Source: Apophysomyces variabilis (taxonomy: Eukaryota; Mucoromycota; Mucoromycetes; Mucorales; Mucoraceae). Taken from it: a stretch of 64,000 nucleotides of DNA. The stretch spans positions 542,693 through 606,692 of the forward strand of contig MZZL01000408.1 in the NCBI GenBank assembly GCA_002749535.1, read 5' to 3'. Position 1 is the first letter of the stretch, and the number at the start of each line of letters is the position of its first letter. A program made the position numbers and the translations under genes. Positions 46,007 to 58,700 of the stretch are shown here, piece by piece. Under the pieces are notes generated by a model. The model was not told the DNA's origin, ran no database searches, and saw nothing but the letters and a program-made list of their open reading frames with translations.

Positions 46007-46525
46007 ATGATGGTGTTGGGTAAGACGTCATGACAATGTCTTGGACACGTTCCTTTGTAAACGCATGTAAGATTATTCTCGCTTCTCTTTTTTCTTTGAA
46101 CTTATTTTCTCTTCTGCCAGGACTCGTCCTCCTGTTGGTATATATACGCGCTTTGGAATTGCACTCTTTGACCTAGACTGACTTTATGTTGGACAGGTCT
46201 GGTGGTCGATGCGGTCGAGGTGCCTTCGCCCTTATTACCCTCCCGCTCCCACTTTTCCGGCTTTTTCGGTCTCTCGCCCCAGGATGAACACCAGCGCCTC
46301 CTCGTGGAGTGCGTATGCCATAGTCTTGGATAAGATGTCTGTAAGTACTTTATCTTTTTGAATGGACAATTGCATACTGGTAACACTTTTTTCCATTTGC
46401 AGCTCCTGGCGGCTTTTCTCATTAGCAAGTTTTTACTTGTATTTTCTAAACAATTTAAATACCGTTGGCCATCATGGATTTGGTGCGCCGCGGTCCCCAA
46501 CCCATGTGTTGGGATTACCCTCTGA
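46007..46525 (+). CDS. Possible small membrane protein, weakly supported
   Basis: Three segments (46007-46019, 46197-46312, 46403-46525) join in phase through GTAAGA...GGACAG and GTATGC...TTGCAG introns to give 83 aa. The start is MMVLGLVVDAVEVPSP, the middle HFSGFFGLSPQDEHQRLLVE, and the last exon has a hydrophobic helix (LLAAFLISKFLLVF) and ends GITL. Several further splice-like signals nearby (GTAAGT at 46336, GTAAGA near 46532) allow other joins, so the locus may be transcribed even if this model is wrong. No family is recognised. Confidence 0.25.
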
Positions 46526-47192
46526 GGGAAAGTAAGAAGATATCATATCATTAATGTATTTACTAAGGGCGCATACCTACTTTTTTCTTAGCACAAGCTT
46601 CGTCCTTTTCATGTATGCAAAATTTATCTCAGAGTAGCGCGAAATGTATTCAATAAACAGTAACTATCTATAACTAATATGATCAGATAGTCACGTATTG
46701 AGATTTTTAGAAGTTTCTGTTAATAGTTACTCACGCAGAGAAAGTCTTTCGTGCTTAAAAGAAACGATGGCTATATATACGAATTCAACCCAGCTGTTAC
46801 CGAACTCTAGGCCAAGGCAATCTAAAATCAAGAGATTCCTGGTATGCACGCTGTTTTTGAAAGGAAGGTTTACCGTATTCATTCATACAAAAGTACCATT
46901 TGAACGGGCGCAAAAATCTCTGGCATTCTGTACAGTAGCCCAAAGGCTGTTAACTTGCTACTCAAATAATCGGCAAATACAAATTTTAAATTGAGCAGAC
47001 TTTCAACTATTACATTATAGAGAGAAATTCAACGCGAGTAACTAAGTTTATAGTGTGCAAGCAAATGTAAAGTTCAGCCAATGTAGACTTCCTTGCTCCA
47101 AAGCGTACGGCAAGATGACTAACGGAGTTGGGTGAAAAGCACCAATTTCAGAAGATTTCTTCCTCCGACACAGCACGCATTTGGCACCATCA

Positions 47193-47888
47193 ATGAGGTT
47201 AACTTGGCTGTGGTAAGACTGGGGGTCATCCAAACGGGTTATTAGTTCTCACATATTCCTTTGAACAAAAGCCTTCTTGCTTTACAGATACTTCAGTTTG
47301 TTAATGCAGAAAAACGGGCCCCACCATTTGCAGATGCAAGTCGACCGATGAATCTCGGCAATTATACGCATTCACATGACAATGTCGAAGCACCCACATA
47401 CACTTGTGTTCCTATAGGCGAATGTGATGTGTGTACGCCTCTTGAGAAGGTAAATTTATTCTTTTGCTTTGTTCTCGCAACTGGAGATAAACAGCGTCTA
47501 TGAGCTGTAGAAAACACATTCGTACTGTATGCGTTATGGTAATAAGGAGCCTGTCCGTTGCCAATGGGACGATCCAGAGTTTGCCCTTCGCAAGAACCAA
47601 ACGTCCTTCCAAGATGATGATGCAGTATCACTACCTTCTTTTAGGGAATGTGCTCATGTCAAACGGATAGAACAGTGGAAATTGGCAAAATTTGAGGTAT
47701 GAGCAAGCTGTTGCCAAACATAGACGTGACGAAAAAGAAAAACACGATTATAACACAAGAAAATTCATTTATAGGGGATCAATCTCATAGTTGCAGTTCT
47801 CTCAGTGTCGATTTTTATTTGGCGACAACGGAAAGTAATTCGAGAGCAGCATCATCGACTTGCAGAAAGAATAGGGACTATGTCGTAG
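47193..47888 (+). CDS. JTB-like type I membrane protein
   Basis: Four exons (47193-47212, 47272-47449, 47511-47696, 47775-47888) give 165 aa. A 20-nt first exon plus the start of exon 2 encode MRLTWLCLLALQILQFVNA, an excellent signal peptide, then EKR. The lumenal part has CVPIGECDVCTPLEK, YCMRYGNKEPVRC and FRECAHVKRIEQWKLAKFE, immediately followed by a TM helix (INLIVAVLSVSIFIW) and a basic cytosolic tail (RQRKVIREQHHRLAERIGTMS). The Cys spacing, 'F-x-x-C ... W-x-x-F-E' before the TM and RQR after it match animal JTB (jumping translocation breakpoint protein), whose role in mitosis and mitochondria is poorly understood. Exon 2 needs an AAG acceptor (47271). Confidence 0.75.
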
Positions 47889-47985
47889 AAATCGTTGTTT
47901 TTTGGAAAAGGAATGATTATGTTCGAACTATTTAGGTTATTTACAAAAAAGTAGTGGTATATAGCAGAAGCGAGTGGGGTAAATA

Positions 47986-49629
47986 TTACTGAGGATCGGT
48001 TATCATGGTGTACTCGTTGATAGTATCAATGATTTTCCGTTCCCATTCAGGACGAAAAAGAAAAGATGCATGGTCTAAACCTTCCATCAAGACCGAGTTA
48101 ATGCCACATCGTTTAAGATAAGCATCAGCGCGATAGGAGTCAACAATGTTATCGTGCTCGGACAAAAACACCTTAGTGGCACGCGGTAGTGGTGTGGTCA
48201 CGGGGCCAGCATGTTTGTGAGATGAGACGGGCGTAACATAGAGAGCTACTTGGAACCAGTAGAAATGCCGTGAAATAAAATGCGAGATGTAGAGTTCAGT
48301 AGATCCGAAATATTTGACAATGTACTATTGTAAACTGCATGAGTATAACCGAGTAACTGGATGTATGCAATTCTAACCTGGCTCGCGGTCCGCGGAATAC
48401 GGTATACAAAGTTTGTGCAACTATGGAGATAATGAGGAAATGGGTAATCATGGGATCCAAATACTTACATATCTTTGTAATGTAACATAAAACAGATGGG
48501 ATCTAACAAGACAACGCCTGCAATAGATTTGGGGATACTCTTAAGGGCAAAAGCGGTAACTGCGGTACCGAGCGAATGTGCGACAAATACGGCGTCATGA
48601 AAATGGTGATATTGAAGCATCAGTTCAAAATCGCGAGCAATCTCTGGCATAGTTGGCACATCTTCTACGCAACGCATTGCTACAAATGGCAGTTCCACAC
48701 AAAAGATGGGCGCATCAAGGCTAAGCAAGGAAAATACGAATTTGGCGTAGCACATCAGACCTGCGCCAACGCCATGTACAAACACAACAGGTTTCTTATT
48801 ACGGTTACCGTCCCGAAACCAATAGGATATCCGCTGGGACCCTTCGTACAACGGTTGGATCGGTTCCATGACGTTCCAGGGCATAAACGATCGAGCCTCG
48901 GGGCCGTACTTCCTCATTCCCCACACTTGAAGACATAGGTTGTACAAATAGGTCATGATTGTGATCATCGTATAGAACGCCAGGGGACGGTGATAAGCAA
49001 CGACAGGGTCAAGGTTGACACGAAATGAGACAAGGTCGTCATTGTAACCTGGCTTGAATTGAATATTGTATGTTTTTTCCAATGTCGCGATGTAATAATC
49101 AAGTGTCTCCTTTTTTTCGGGGTCATCTAGTACATCTTCAAGCGGTAAAGTAAAGAAAGCCCAAGAGAACCTAGAAAGAAAATGAAAGGTTATCATTTTT
49201 TGGGGGAAAATGAGCGCACGGACAGAAAGACACTTGCCATTCCGCTGCATTTTCCCGACATATTTCCTCGAAATCAGGTGGCTGGGAAGGATTATTGCCT
49301 TTCATAAACCAGCCTGGCAGCCAGCCGTGAATATCATCCACGTTGGCAACACAGTTCATAAATAGGTTTCGGCGTTCCTTCGGTTCAGGAGCAATACGAG
49401 CAGGAGTACGTTGCATCCGATTTCGAGTGATTTGAAAGAAGACGTAGAAGATCAGCTCAGTGCCCAACCAATAATGAAGATAATGATCGATGGTTGGATG
49501 TAAGGTGAATAAGGGTGTCTCGGTAGCAATATAATAGACATAATATACAAATGCCAGGGGGGCGATGGCTGTCTGAAGAACGGCAGCGGTGTAAATGATT
49601 TGCCTAGCAAGATAAGAGTCGGGAATCAT
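47986..49629 (-). CDS. Membrane-anchored alpha/beta hydrolase
   Basis: Four exons (49238-49629, 48469-49170, 48378-48420, 47986-48324) give 491 aa. N-terminal hydrophobic helices (IIYTAAVLQTAIAPLAFVYY, then ELIFYVFFQI) precede a soluble stretch with a further helix (YTMITIMTYLYNLCLQVW). The hydrolase domain follows: oxyanion loop VFVHGVGAGL, nucleophile in FVAHSLGTAVTAF (A-H-S-L-G), acidic residue in VFLSEHDNIVD and His in GLDHASFLF. Also seen are LLDPICFMLHY, NFVYRIPRTAS and ELYISHFISRHFYWF, typical of a large uncharacterised fungal hydrolase group. A lipid or ester substrate at an internal membrane is likely but not shown. The first intron (49171-49237) is GC-AG. Confidence 0.85.
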
Positions 49630-52600
49630 TCTAATTCCTAGCAAAGGGAAAACAACAATGACTACCGTTTGATGGCATATTTTATAATTTTTTTTGGCGC
49701 TTGGAACTTTTTTCACATGCAAACCCTCTGCAAATACCCCAATCATACACGAAAAAGATTGGCTTCCAATGTTTGATTCGGAGCCTTGCCCAGCGCTGTC
49801 ATTTTACGTGACGACGGAGTTTAGCAGCTGTACTACCCCAAAACCCAAGTCTTTGTTCCTTTCAAACCTTCCGTTTCCCCCACAGCATTTTGCCAGGCGC
49901 GACGAAGAGAGCTAATTCCGACTGACGTTTAGCTTAGTTTTTGTAACATATATACTGTGCATTCATAACGCTACCTCTGCTTGGTCACTCTGTCCATATC
50001 CTTTGGATGACAAACAGAGCAAGGGTTTCTGGTTCGAACTTCATTATATCTCGCCATATGCGGTAACTGCAGTCATACTAGCAATGCAACCCCAGGTAAA
50101 ACCCTAAACTATGATGGAACGTCCTGACATAGAAGAACATGATGTGCGGTTGCAAATCATACCACAGGCCAAGAAGGTGACGATCCAATAAGCAAAGGCA
50201 AATTGATTATTTGTTACTTTATATGTAATGGAGCCAGCATTGAACTCGCGATTTCCATGAAATGCAGGCAAGCTTCCTTGCATATATCCCCTTGCTACCA
50301 GATATCGAAAGCAAGATATATATAACTAACATACTCAATTCTGCGAACCTACAAAGGTAATCGTTTTACATAAAGAAATGTTGCGGTCAGATGGTGATTT
50401 TGAGATATAGCCCATGTAGTCTATTCTTTCATACTGGGCACGGTAATACGGATAATAAAAATACCCTGCAGCATTTTCAATAACGATCGCATTTCAAACT
50501 GATCACAGTACTTTCCCGATCTTCTAGCATCCCCATTTTTTCGATTGCGTATACGTCATGGTTTGAATCGGCCATGTTGATGCGCTCATTAAAATCTATG
50601 ATCTCATTTTCCATTCTTTGATCTGTTAAACATGCTTTCCATGGTTATGTTAGCAAACAAGATTTGAGCATGCATGTACGGATTCGAACATTGACGCAGG
50701 AAAGATGTATTGACTAATTAAAATACGGCCTGGGCAAATCTTACTTGAACACAGTTAAAAGAGAAAGACATGTTATAATACATGAAATAATTCCATTATT
50801 GTCCTTTTTGCGTTCGCCAATCGGGATACAGTATTCGCTATCACTATTTTTTATACAATCACTAATTACGTGCGCCAGAGCTAAAACTTAAGTAAGTTTG
50901 GGAAATGCGTTCTAGGCGCTTAAACGAGCCCAACAGCAAAAAGAAAGATAAGAATAAAGAAGGATATATCTACACGACACGCGACGCTCACGAAAGCTAT
51001 TCTACGAATAATGACACCTACCTTCGCAACTCAAGCGCTGGTCGGCATAGATAAATCTTGCTCTCTGCTCACCGTATGAATTTCAATTGCTAATCTATAG
51101 CTTCGCGTCGTGAAAAGCCCATGTTAAAAACCTTTTACGAACCATATTCTAAGTGTGCTTAGATCTCATTCATTGCAGGGTTTAAGCATGCAATCTATCT
51201 TTTAAGATAAGAGTTGAGGCTTCAAATACCTTACCCTCCACCTATTTTAACTTTCTGCTTCCAATACTATAAATAGTGAACAAAGAAAAGACACGGCTGA
51301 TACTCAACAATCCTTATAATGCCACTATTGTTCGATGCTTGCTTAGTCTAAAAGAGTACAATGAACTTTTGAATCCAGCATCGTAATACGAGTAGCCGAT
51401 TCTACGTCTCCGTTACGAAGTTAAAATCGCATTTCCTTTGCGAATACGGCATGTAGTGGAGGGTGCATGATTACTAGGCAAGCTTGAAGCTTCTTAGAAC
51501 ATTTAAAGGCATAGATCCATTTCGTAGAAGACTAAGAAACGTTTTTCTTTGAGATTAAGGGGTAGCAATAGTCTTCTATTTTCCGCACAATGTTACTAAT
51601 CAAGCGTTTTTACTTATATGCGTGATTTCCTTAGCGGACAATAGCTTTGCTTCATTGCCTACAACCATATAGAACACATCAACTGACGAGTCAAACCCAG
51701 AAAACAGCATTTGACAAGAATATGGCTTCTCTCCATATGATCATTTCGCTATGGTCACTTCTCGTGAATTTAATTATGAATTAATGAACCAATTTTACTA
51801 AGTTATCACGACTATGCCCAAGTCGTACGAGAGCTCTTTCATACTATTCATCCTGCTACTGCTTTCACGACAAAGTGCAGGAACCACAAATATTTATTGT
51901 ATACCGGTGCATAAACATAAAATAAGAGGGGTTCGATCATACACATATTTGGCTTAATGAGGCATAGAGATATGTTACTATGAGTAAAGCAGTGGCAGCA
52001 ATATCTGTCACAAACTTTCTGTCTTTCTTAACTTGGCTATTCTATAATGACCTTATGCATACATAAGGAAACGTAATGGTTATGGCAAAAATAATGCCAC
52101 TAATTACCTCACTTTATAGTGTATGTCAATTAAGTCTGATCTGCGCATAATAGGTGCTGCTCACCTACCGTCTATAGACTATTATCTCCGTAAATTGCTA
52201 ACACCATACGGAAAGATGCATACTGATAGATAATTAAGCTTTCTATGATATGTTGATCTAGCGTTTGACGACTCTATTAAGGACTGTTACTTCGAATGCA
52301 GAAGGGTTAGGGTGAACCTAATGCACATCCTAAATAATCAAGTAATTTGCTTATTTGAGAAGGGCGACATCAGCAATTAGTGCTCTTAAATTGGATTCTT
52401 ACATCAGGGGAAGAGGAAATTGAAAGATCTAATGGGCTCCGCAAGGAAACTTCTGTCATGTCTACTTTCGTGCAACGTTTATGCCTCTTTTCTTTTTTCT
52501 TCCCCTTCCCTTTCTCCAAGCCCTAACTAGGCCGTAGCGGCCAAACCTTACTTTGTCCCCATCGCTTATCAGTCCCACTTCCCTTATATACCTTAGTTTA

Positions 52601-52642
52601 TCTTTTTTTTATTCCTTCTTCGTCTCACTGTAATCCACAACC
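49630..52642. other. 3-kb region almost free of open frames
   Basis: Apart from a 73-codon frame at 49694-49915 nothing reaches 60 codons in either direction. I found no tRNA, known motif, terminal repeat or long tandem repeat by eye. T/C-rich sequence from about 52490 probably marks the HOOK promoter. The rest may be non-coding RNA, decayed transposon or plain spacer. Confidence 0.5.
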
Positions 52643-55600
52643 ATGACGTTTTCCCGGATGGAGGCTGCGATGGAAGATGCCTTTGTCGAATGGGTAGATA
52701 TGGCAACCCTAATTTGCGTTCTCAGCCTTCACACTCATTAGCCCCCGCTGTCCTATAGATTAACACTTTCGAATGCAAATCGAATCCTGTGGATACCGTT
52801 GTCGAATTAGCAGATGGCATTATCTTGTCAGAAATCCTCACTGATATGTAAGGATCTTGTCGTTGTTTACGCGAATGTTCACCTTACCCTGTCGCAGAGA
52901 TCCCAAATGGTTTAAACAAATTGTGCCCACCGAAAGTGGAACCAACTGGGTAGTGCGATTTAACAACCAGAAAAAACTGCACAAACTTATTACACGCTAT
53001 TTCGAGGAGATTCTGGGGCAGGACCCTGAGCTCCTTCCTTCTGTCAACCTCACTGCCATTGCCAAAGACGCTGACCTCCATGAGCTTTTACTGATGTGCC
53101 AGTTGGTCATCGCTGTAGCTGTACAGTCGGACAATAACCGCGTGTACATTGAAATGATCCAGAGCTTAACGCAGAAAAGCCAGCACGCATTGATGGTATC
53201 CATCGAAGAGGTAAAAGCTAATTTATGCTGTTGCTGTAAGATGTTCTAATACCCATAAGGTCATGAGCCATTTTAACGAAGCAGACAATTACAATCCCCG
53301 TATGTCGCAACTTTCCGGAGGGTCAGCAGCCACCGCGAAGAGCATTCTCTACGAGAGGTAATTTTTTCCAATGCTTTGCAGACGGTTCCTAATGAGAATC
53401 TTAGTGACATGCCGTATCGATACCAGCTCGAATTTGAGAAATTAATTATGGAAAAGAAGCAATTTGAATCATCACACGGACAGCTTCTAACCGAATATGA
53501 AGAGTTACGAGAGCGATTTGTATGTGCAGACTAGTTTGTGTATGTTATACTCAAAACAGAGGATCTTTTATAGGAGGATCTTTTATTAGAAAAAGAAGAT
53601 TTGAAGAATCGGTTACGGGACATGGATGAGGCAATTAATCAGGCTAGCAGTACTGGAAAGACAGATCATGTGATGCGCACTGAAATCGATCATTTGAAGC
53701 AAGACCTGTGCGTAGTACATAAACAAAGGTTAATGAGGATCTGACCGATATTATAGTGAAAGGAGCGAAGATAAGCGTCAGGAAACTGAAACAATATTAG
53801 AAAACCATGTATCTACTAATAATGAACTGAAGAAGAAGGTAGCACAATCCATGGTTTAGTTCTCTACTTAACCGGTTGGTTCTTTCTAGGTGGAAGAATT
53901 GACGGCCAAAGCAGAAGAGGCATCTATGCTGCGGGACCAGCTCGAAGAGTATAAGCACACCACTGAACGAATGCAAAAGATGGAGATGACGCTTGAAAAA
54001 TACAAAAGAAAGATGGAAGAAACAACAGATCTCAGGAGACAAATTAAGGTAAAGCACAACTGAAGTCCCAATGATCATAACATTTGTTTTGCCAGGCACT
54101 GGAAGATCAAAATACAAGTCTTTTGGAACGAAGCCATCAAGTAGAAGACGAGTATAGAAAAGTGCTCGCGTTTAAAACTTTGATGGATTCGTACAAAGAA
54201 CAAGTACAACAGCTCGAATTAGGAAATCGGGAGCTCCTGAAAGAGAAGAATAAATTAGAAGAGGAAGTGCGTAATATGGCAGAAACGTGCGCTTACCTAG
54301 AAAATGACCGTGATCGCAACGTGGAGCAAGTGCAACTTTTAGAAGAACATATCAAAGAACTAGAGCTTGGCGGAGGTAAAATGAGACAAAGAGAAATGAT
54401 CGCAGCACAGCAATAACCCATTTATATAGGCACTTCCATGGACAAGATAGTTAGTCATAGGGCTAGCGTTGTGATCGAAGAAGGTATCGAAATTAATGGA
54501 AATTCAGTGGAAGAGAATTTGAAAAAGTCCAATGTCACCGAATTGTATGTTAAAGTTCTCAATATTGATGTTATGATACTGAACTTCCTGTTAGACGATT
54601 GACCATTTCCAGGCTTGAACGACAAATCAAAGAGTTACAGAAAGAGAGCAAAGCGGAGTCAGATAAGGAGCCAGAGGAGATTCAGAAACTAAAGACATCA
54701 ATGAGTCAACTAGAACAGGTATTCTCAGGATCACCATAGTTACTGAGTTATAACGGATGTTAGAAATATACAAGCGTACTGACTGAGCGGGATCAACTAC
54801 GCCAAGAATTACTAGAAATTCGAAACGGTATTCCTGATTCATTGCTCAATCAGACACAAACAATCTTGGCCTTCCGTTCACGTATCCTGGACTTGGAAAA
54901 GGAATCTGCGTTCCTTAAAGAGAGCACCATTAAACTCGAAACCACAGTGCTGGAGGGTACGCGAAGCGTAACCAAAGATGCAGCAAGTCATCAACAATTT
55001 GAGAAGGAACATGCAAAGATTCAAGAACGGTTGAACAGATTAGAAGATATAACGAAAATGCAATTACATGACATCAACCGAATGCTTGTGGAAGCGAACT
55101 ATCTCAACGGCGTTAATAATCGTGAAGATGAGGATGTTTCTTTAAGCAGACCAGGCTTGAGCGAGTAGGTATCGTCTTTTAAGATATCTAATCTCACACA
55201 ATGATGTCAATTAGTCAAGATCTTGAAATAATCAAAGAACAAAACGCAAGTCTACAAATACACGTTCTTCATCTCCAAGAAGAGATCAATGAAACACAAG
55301 GCAAGATTCGCAAGGCGCGCGACGTGAGTACTTTATTTTCATTGGTTACCGGTATTGACAAACGACATTTCTAGATGATTAAACTCTACGGTCAGCTGTT
55401 GCAGGAAATGACTGCACGTTTTGGACATGGTCGACGTTCAGAAGAGCCTGCAGGTCTTCTGACACGAACTCCACGTTCAAAAGAAGAGGAACAGGACCTG
55501 CTTAAGGTATCCGTCAAAACATATAAACCTGTGCCATTAACTTAGGATGAATATAGAAGCAAATCCACGATGTTCGCCTACAATCACGTAGAGAACAGCA

Positions 55601-55742
55601 GTTGATTATATCTGCATGGTACGATTTGGCGCGCCGCAATCATAGAGAAACCTCGAACATCTCCATGCGAACTACGCCCTCTTCTTGGCTTGGCCGACAA
55701 CGCAAGATCCTAGACAGCCAGTTAAGACAACGTTTATGCTAA
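52643..55742 (+). CDS. hookA: HOOK-family dynein/endosome adaptor
   Basis: Fifteen exons sum to 2370 coding bases (789 aa) with consistent phase at every junction; exon 1 is 52643-52693 and the last is 55557-55742. Residues ~1-150 form the HOOK calponin-homology-like domain (FVEWINTFECKSNPVDTVVE, LADGIILSEILTDIDPKWF, LLLMCQLVIAVAVQSDNNRV, YIEMIQSLTQKSQHALM). Residues ~175-720 are long coiled coils (QLEFEKLIMEKKQFE, LRDQLEEYKHTTERM, AETCAYLENDRDRN). The C-terminus (REQQLIISAWYDLARRNH, SWLGRQRKIL) fits the cargo-binding tail. Hook proteins link dynein/dynactin to early endosomes for microtubule transport in hyphae, with FTS and FHIP partners. One intron ends in AAG (53259). Confidence 0.93.
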
Positions 55743-58700
55743 TATTTTTATCCAAAGAACTTAAATTATTTGAGGTTCCTGCATCCTCTATTGCAGTAAA
55801 ATGTAAATGAACTTTTCGTATTTTGCTGAATCATAAACCGCCGGTAACTAATTGAAATCTCAACCTCTCCTCAAATACGAGAGAGTGTGTCTGTGGGGTG
55901 AGGGGGAATGAATGCTCCGCATTATAGAGCAATAAAATCTGTTGCTTTAAAATATTAACTCTTTTTCATGCCGGAGTCATGCAGAAGATTGGCAAATACA
56001 TGGTATATCTGGACAGACAATCCTAGCGGACAAATAACAGCTGTAATAATGGCCTAAATCTTGTGTTATTTATCAAGGATCACACGTTTATCGCTATGAT
56101 AATGGAATGCTAGTTGTCCCAATATTACAAGTTCTTATCCTCTCCATTCACCGCCAAGCCCAAAAGAAGACATGCATCAGCATTTCCTAAGCTGCGATGG
56201 TGTAAAGCTACTCATGCCCCCATTCAGTCGCTATTGAAAGAATGCAGAAGCATGTTTATAGATGGCTAGTTGTCTAACTGCCATTTGTCACTCTTTCGAC
56301 AAGTTTCAGAGTTAATTTAGCTAGCTGAACATGAAGCGACAAGATTTAATTCCCTCATACTTTTGAAGCATCGAGTAATTGTTGGCTGGCTCCTCTTTTA
56401 CCCCGATTCCCTTTATTTTTGTTTTAAGTATATTAGTGGGTCTACTATATGACTGTAGTATAGGCAAACAGTAAGTGCGTCGATAGAAACAATGAATACT
56501 TTCTGGCACTAATGCATACCATTTATGGTTAGCATTCAATATGCAACCGAAATGAGGAAGTTGTAGTGGGAAAACAATAACCTTATCGAGGAGGTATCAG
56601 GGTATTACTGAAAACAAAAAGTTTCAAATGACTTTTGCATATGTTATCCGAGAACGCTTATTCCAGATATTTGCCAGGAAATCAATGGTAACTAGAGTTG
56701 TGATCGAAGAAGCTGCGCGCTTAGTCGCTTGCGGGATTAATTAATTGTGTAGGAAAGTGGCAGGTAAAGTATCTGATATATTTTGTATGGAAATAAGTTA
56801 CATCGTGTTCTGAATCAACGCCAGAAGCAGAAAACAGAAAGTGGAAAAGGAAAAGGACCGACAGCGGAAGATATCGATTGCCGCTGGCAGAAGCCGGGAT
56901 CAACGTAAACAGCAGAACACAAGCTTATGTAATATGAGTCACAACCTCGTCTAAGCAAACTGTTACAGCAGCTCATGCGAAATTTTTATTTGCGCTAGTT
57001 TAGCTACGATATGTATGTCTATCTGTTATTCTAATCCTTCACCATTCGGAATATACAGAGCTTACTTTATGTAATATATGTTATATACATCTGGAAAATC
57101 TCGGACCGAATAGCTCTATGTTTGGTAAAAGCCGCTTTGATTCCATAAAGTTCGTAATTCTGCCGGGGGTGCGTGAGAGTTTCTTCAGAACTGACGGTAG
57201 ATTTATCAATGCCATACATGAATAATATATACAATAATGCTGTTGTTAAAGGCAAAGATGGTGTTAGAGTAGCTCAATGAGATATAAGTCCAGAAATTTT
57301 GCCCATTGAACAGGAGATTCCTGTCAGACTGGCTGGAAGGACTTTATACGCTTATACTCCTTATAGCTTTTACACCCATATTGTCCCGTTATAGTTCTGG
57401 TATACGCGTAAACCCAATTTTAATATTTGACAAGATACATAAGGTAACATAATGTTAGCAATTTTAACAAACACTATAAGCATAAGAAATTAAGAGACAA
57501 AAAGAAAAAAAAATGCAATTTTTTACTGTGTCAAGCGGTCTATTTGTCCATATGATATTCGAGAACATCTTACTATGACATGTGGTTCATGCGTTATAGG
57601 TGTGCATAACTATGAAGGAAGCCTGAACATAACGCTCAGCAAATCAAAACTCTTATGTCTGACTCTTAGCTCTGGTCAAATATAATCGAGCTCTTGTGTT
57701 TTTCTCTTTTTGGTAATAGTAAAATAACAAAAAAGACATGCGCTCGCTAATTTCTACGGTCTTTGCAAAGTATTCAATGTAATTTCTACCTTGAGCAAGT
57801 AAAGCCGCAGCTTGGACGATCACTTGACGCATTTGTAAAGCTGAAATTGACGCTAACACACTGTATTAAGTGTTTTTGATACGATCTCTCGTTGTTGTCT
57901 AGAGATTTTGACAACGTCATAGCCAGTTCCTCAACCAAGCGTATACAAGATGCATATACAATTTCGATTGCCAGTATGGATCTACATGTAGAATCATTCA
58001 CTGATATTTAATATTATCGAGTGTAAAAGTCCTATCCGCTTGACTCGTGGTCCCTTTTATTTATCGGACCGCAGCCTTGAGCCTTGACATTTCAAAGGCT
58101 TAGGTCCGCCACACATATCATCAACAGTACCTTTTCGGTGTTGGCAGAATAAGGATCAGAAAATTGGTTTTTTCATCTGCTAGATGGGTAAGAGAGATAG
58201 ATATATTACATCCTAGTTTCAAGCGACCTGGTTCGTCTTTAAGATCAGTGCACTTGTTCTTTGTTTTCTGAGTTATTTGCTTGCAGTAAGAAGCTCGGAT
58301 ATGCTCTAATCTTTATTGGACAGCAACATATAATTTATACAGCTAGTGGCATTGACTTTCATTCCTTGCTTTAAGTCCACGCATTTTTTATCTGTTGGGG
58401 ATGGGATGCAGTTTCATAGCTTGAGACGTTTTAAAGGGCCGCACAGTCTGTCCGTAACTTTTGTGTAATGAACAATATGCCACCGTATAACATATTTATT
58501 GGAACACATGTTACAATGAAAATCAATAAACCCCATATTTGATACGAAATAAGTTAATCGCATGGTCCCATTAATACAAACGGACGCATGTTACAGAATG
58601 TCCAAGGTCCTTGGTAAAATACTTGGAATCTTTTCTATTTTTCACCGATTTCCGATAAATAACCTCATGTAGCAGCTTTATGGTATGTGAATTAGAATCA

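Noticed and set aside
50020..50050. GGTTCGAAC resembling a tRNA B box
   Set aside because: The flanking bases do not form a T-stem and no A box or acceptor stem was found at the right distance.
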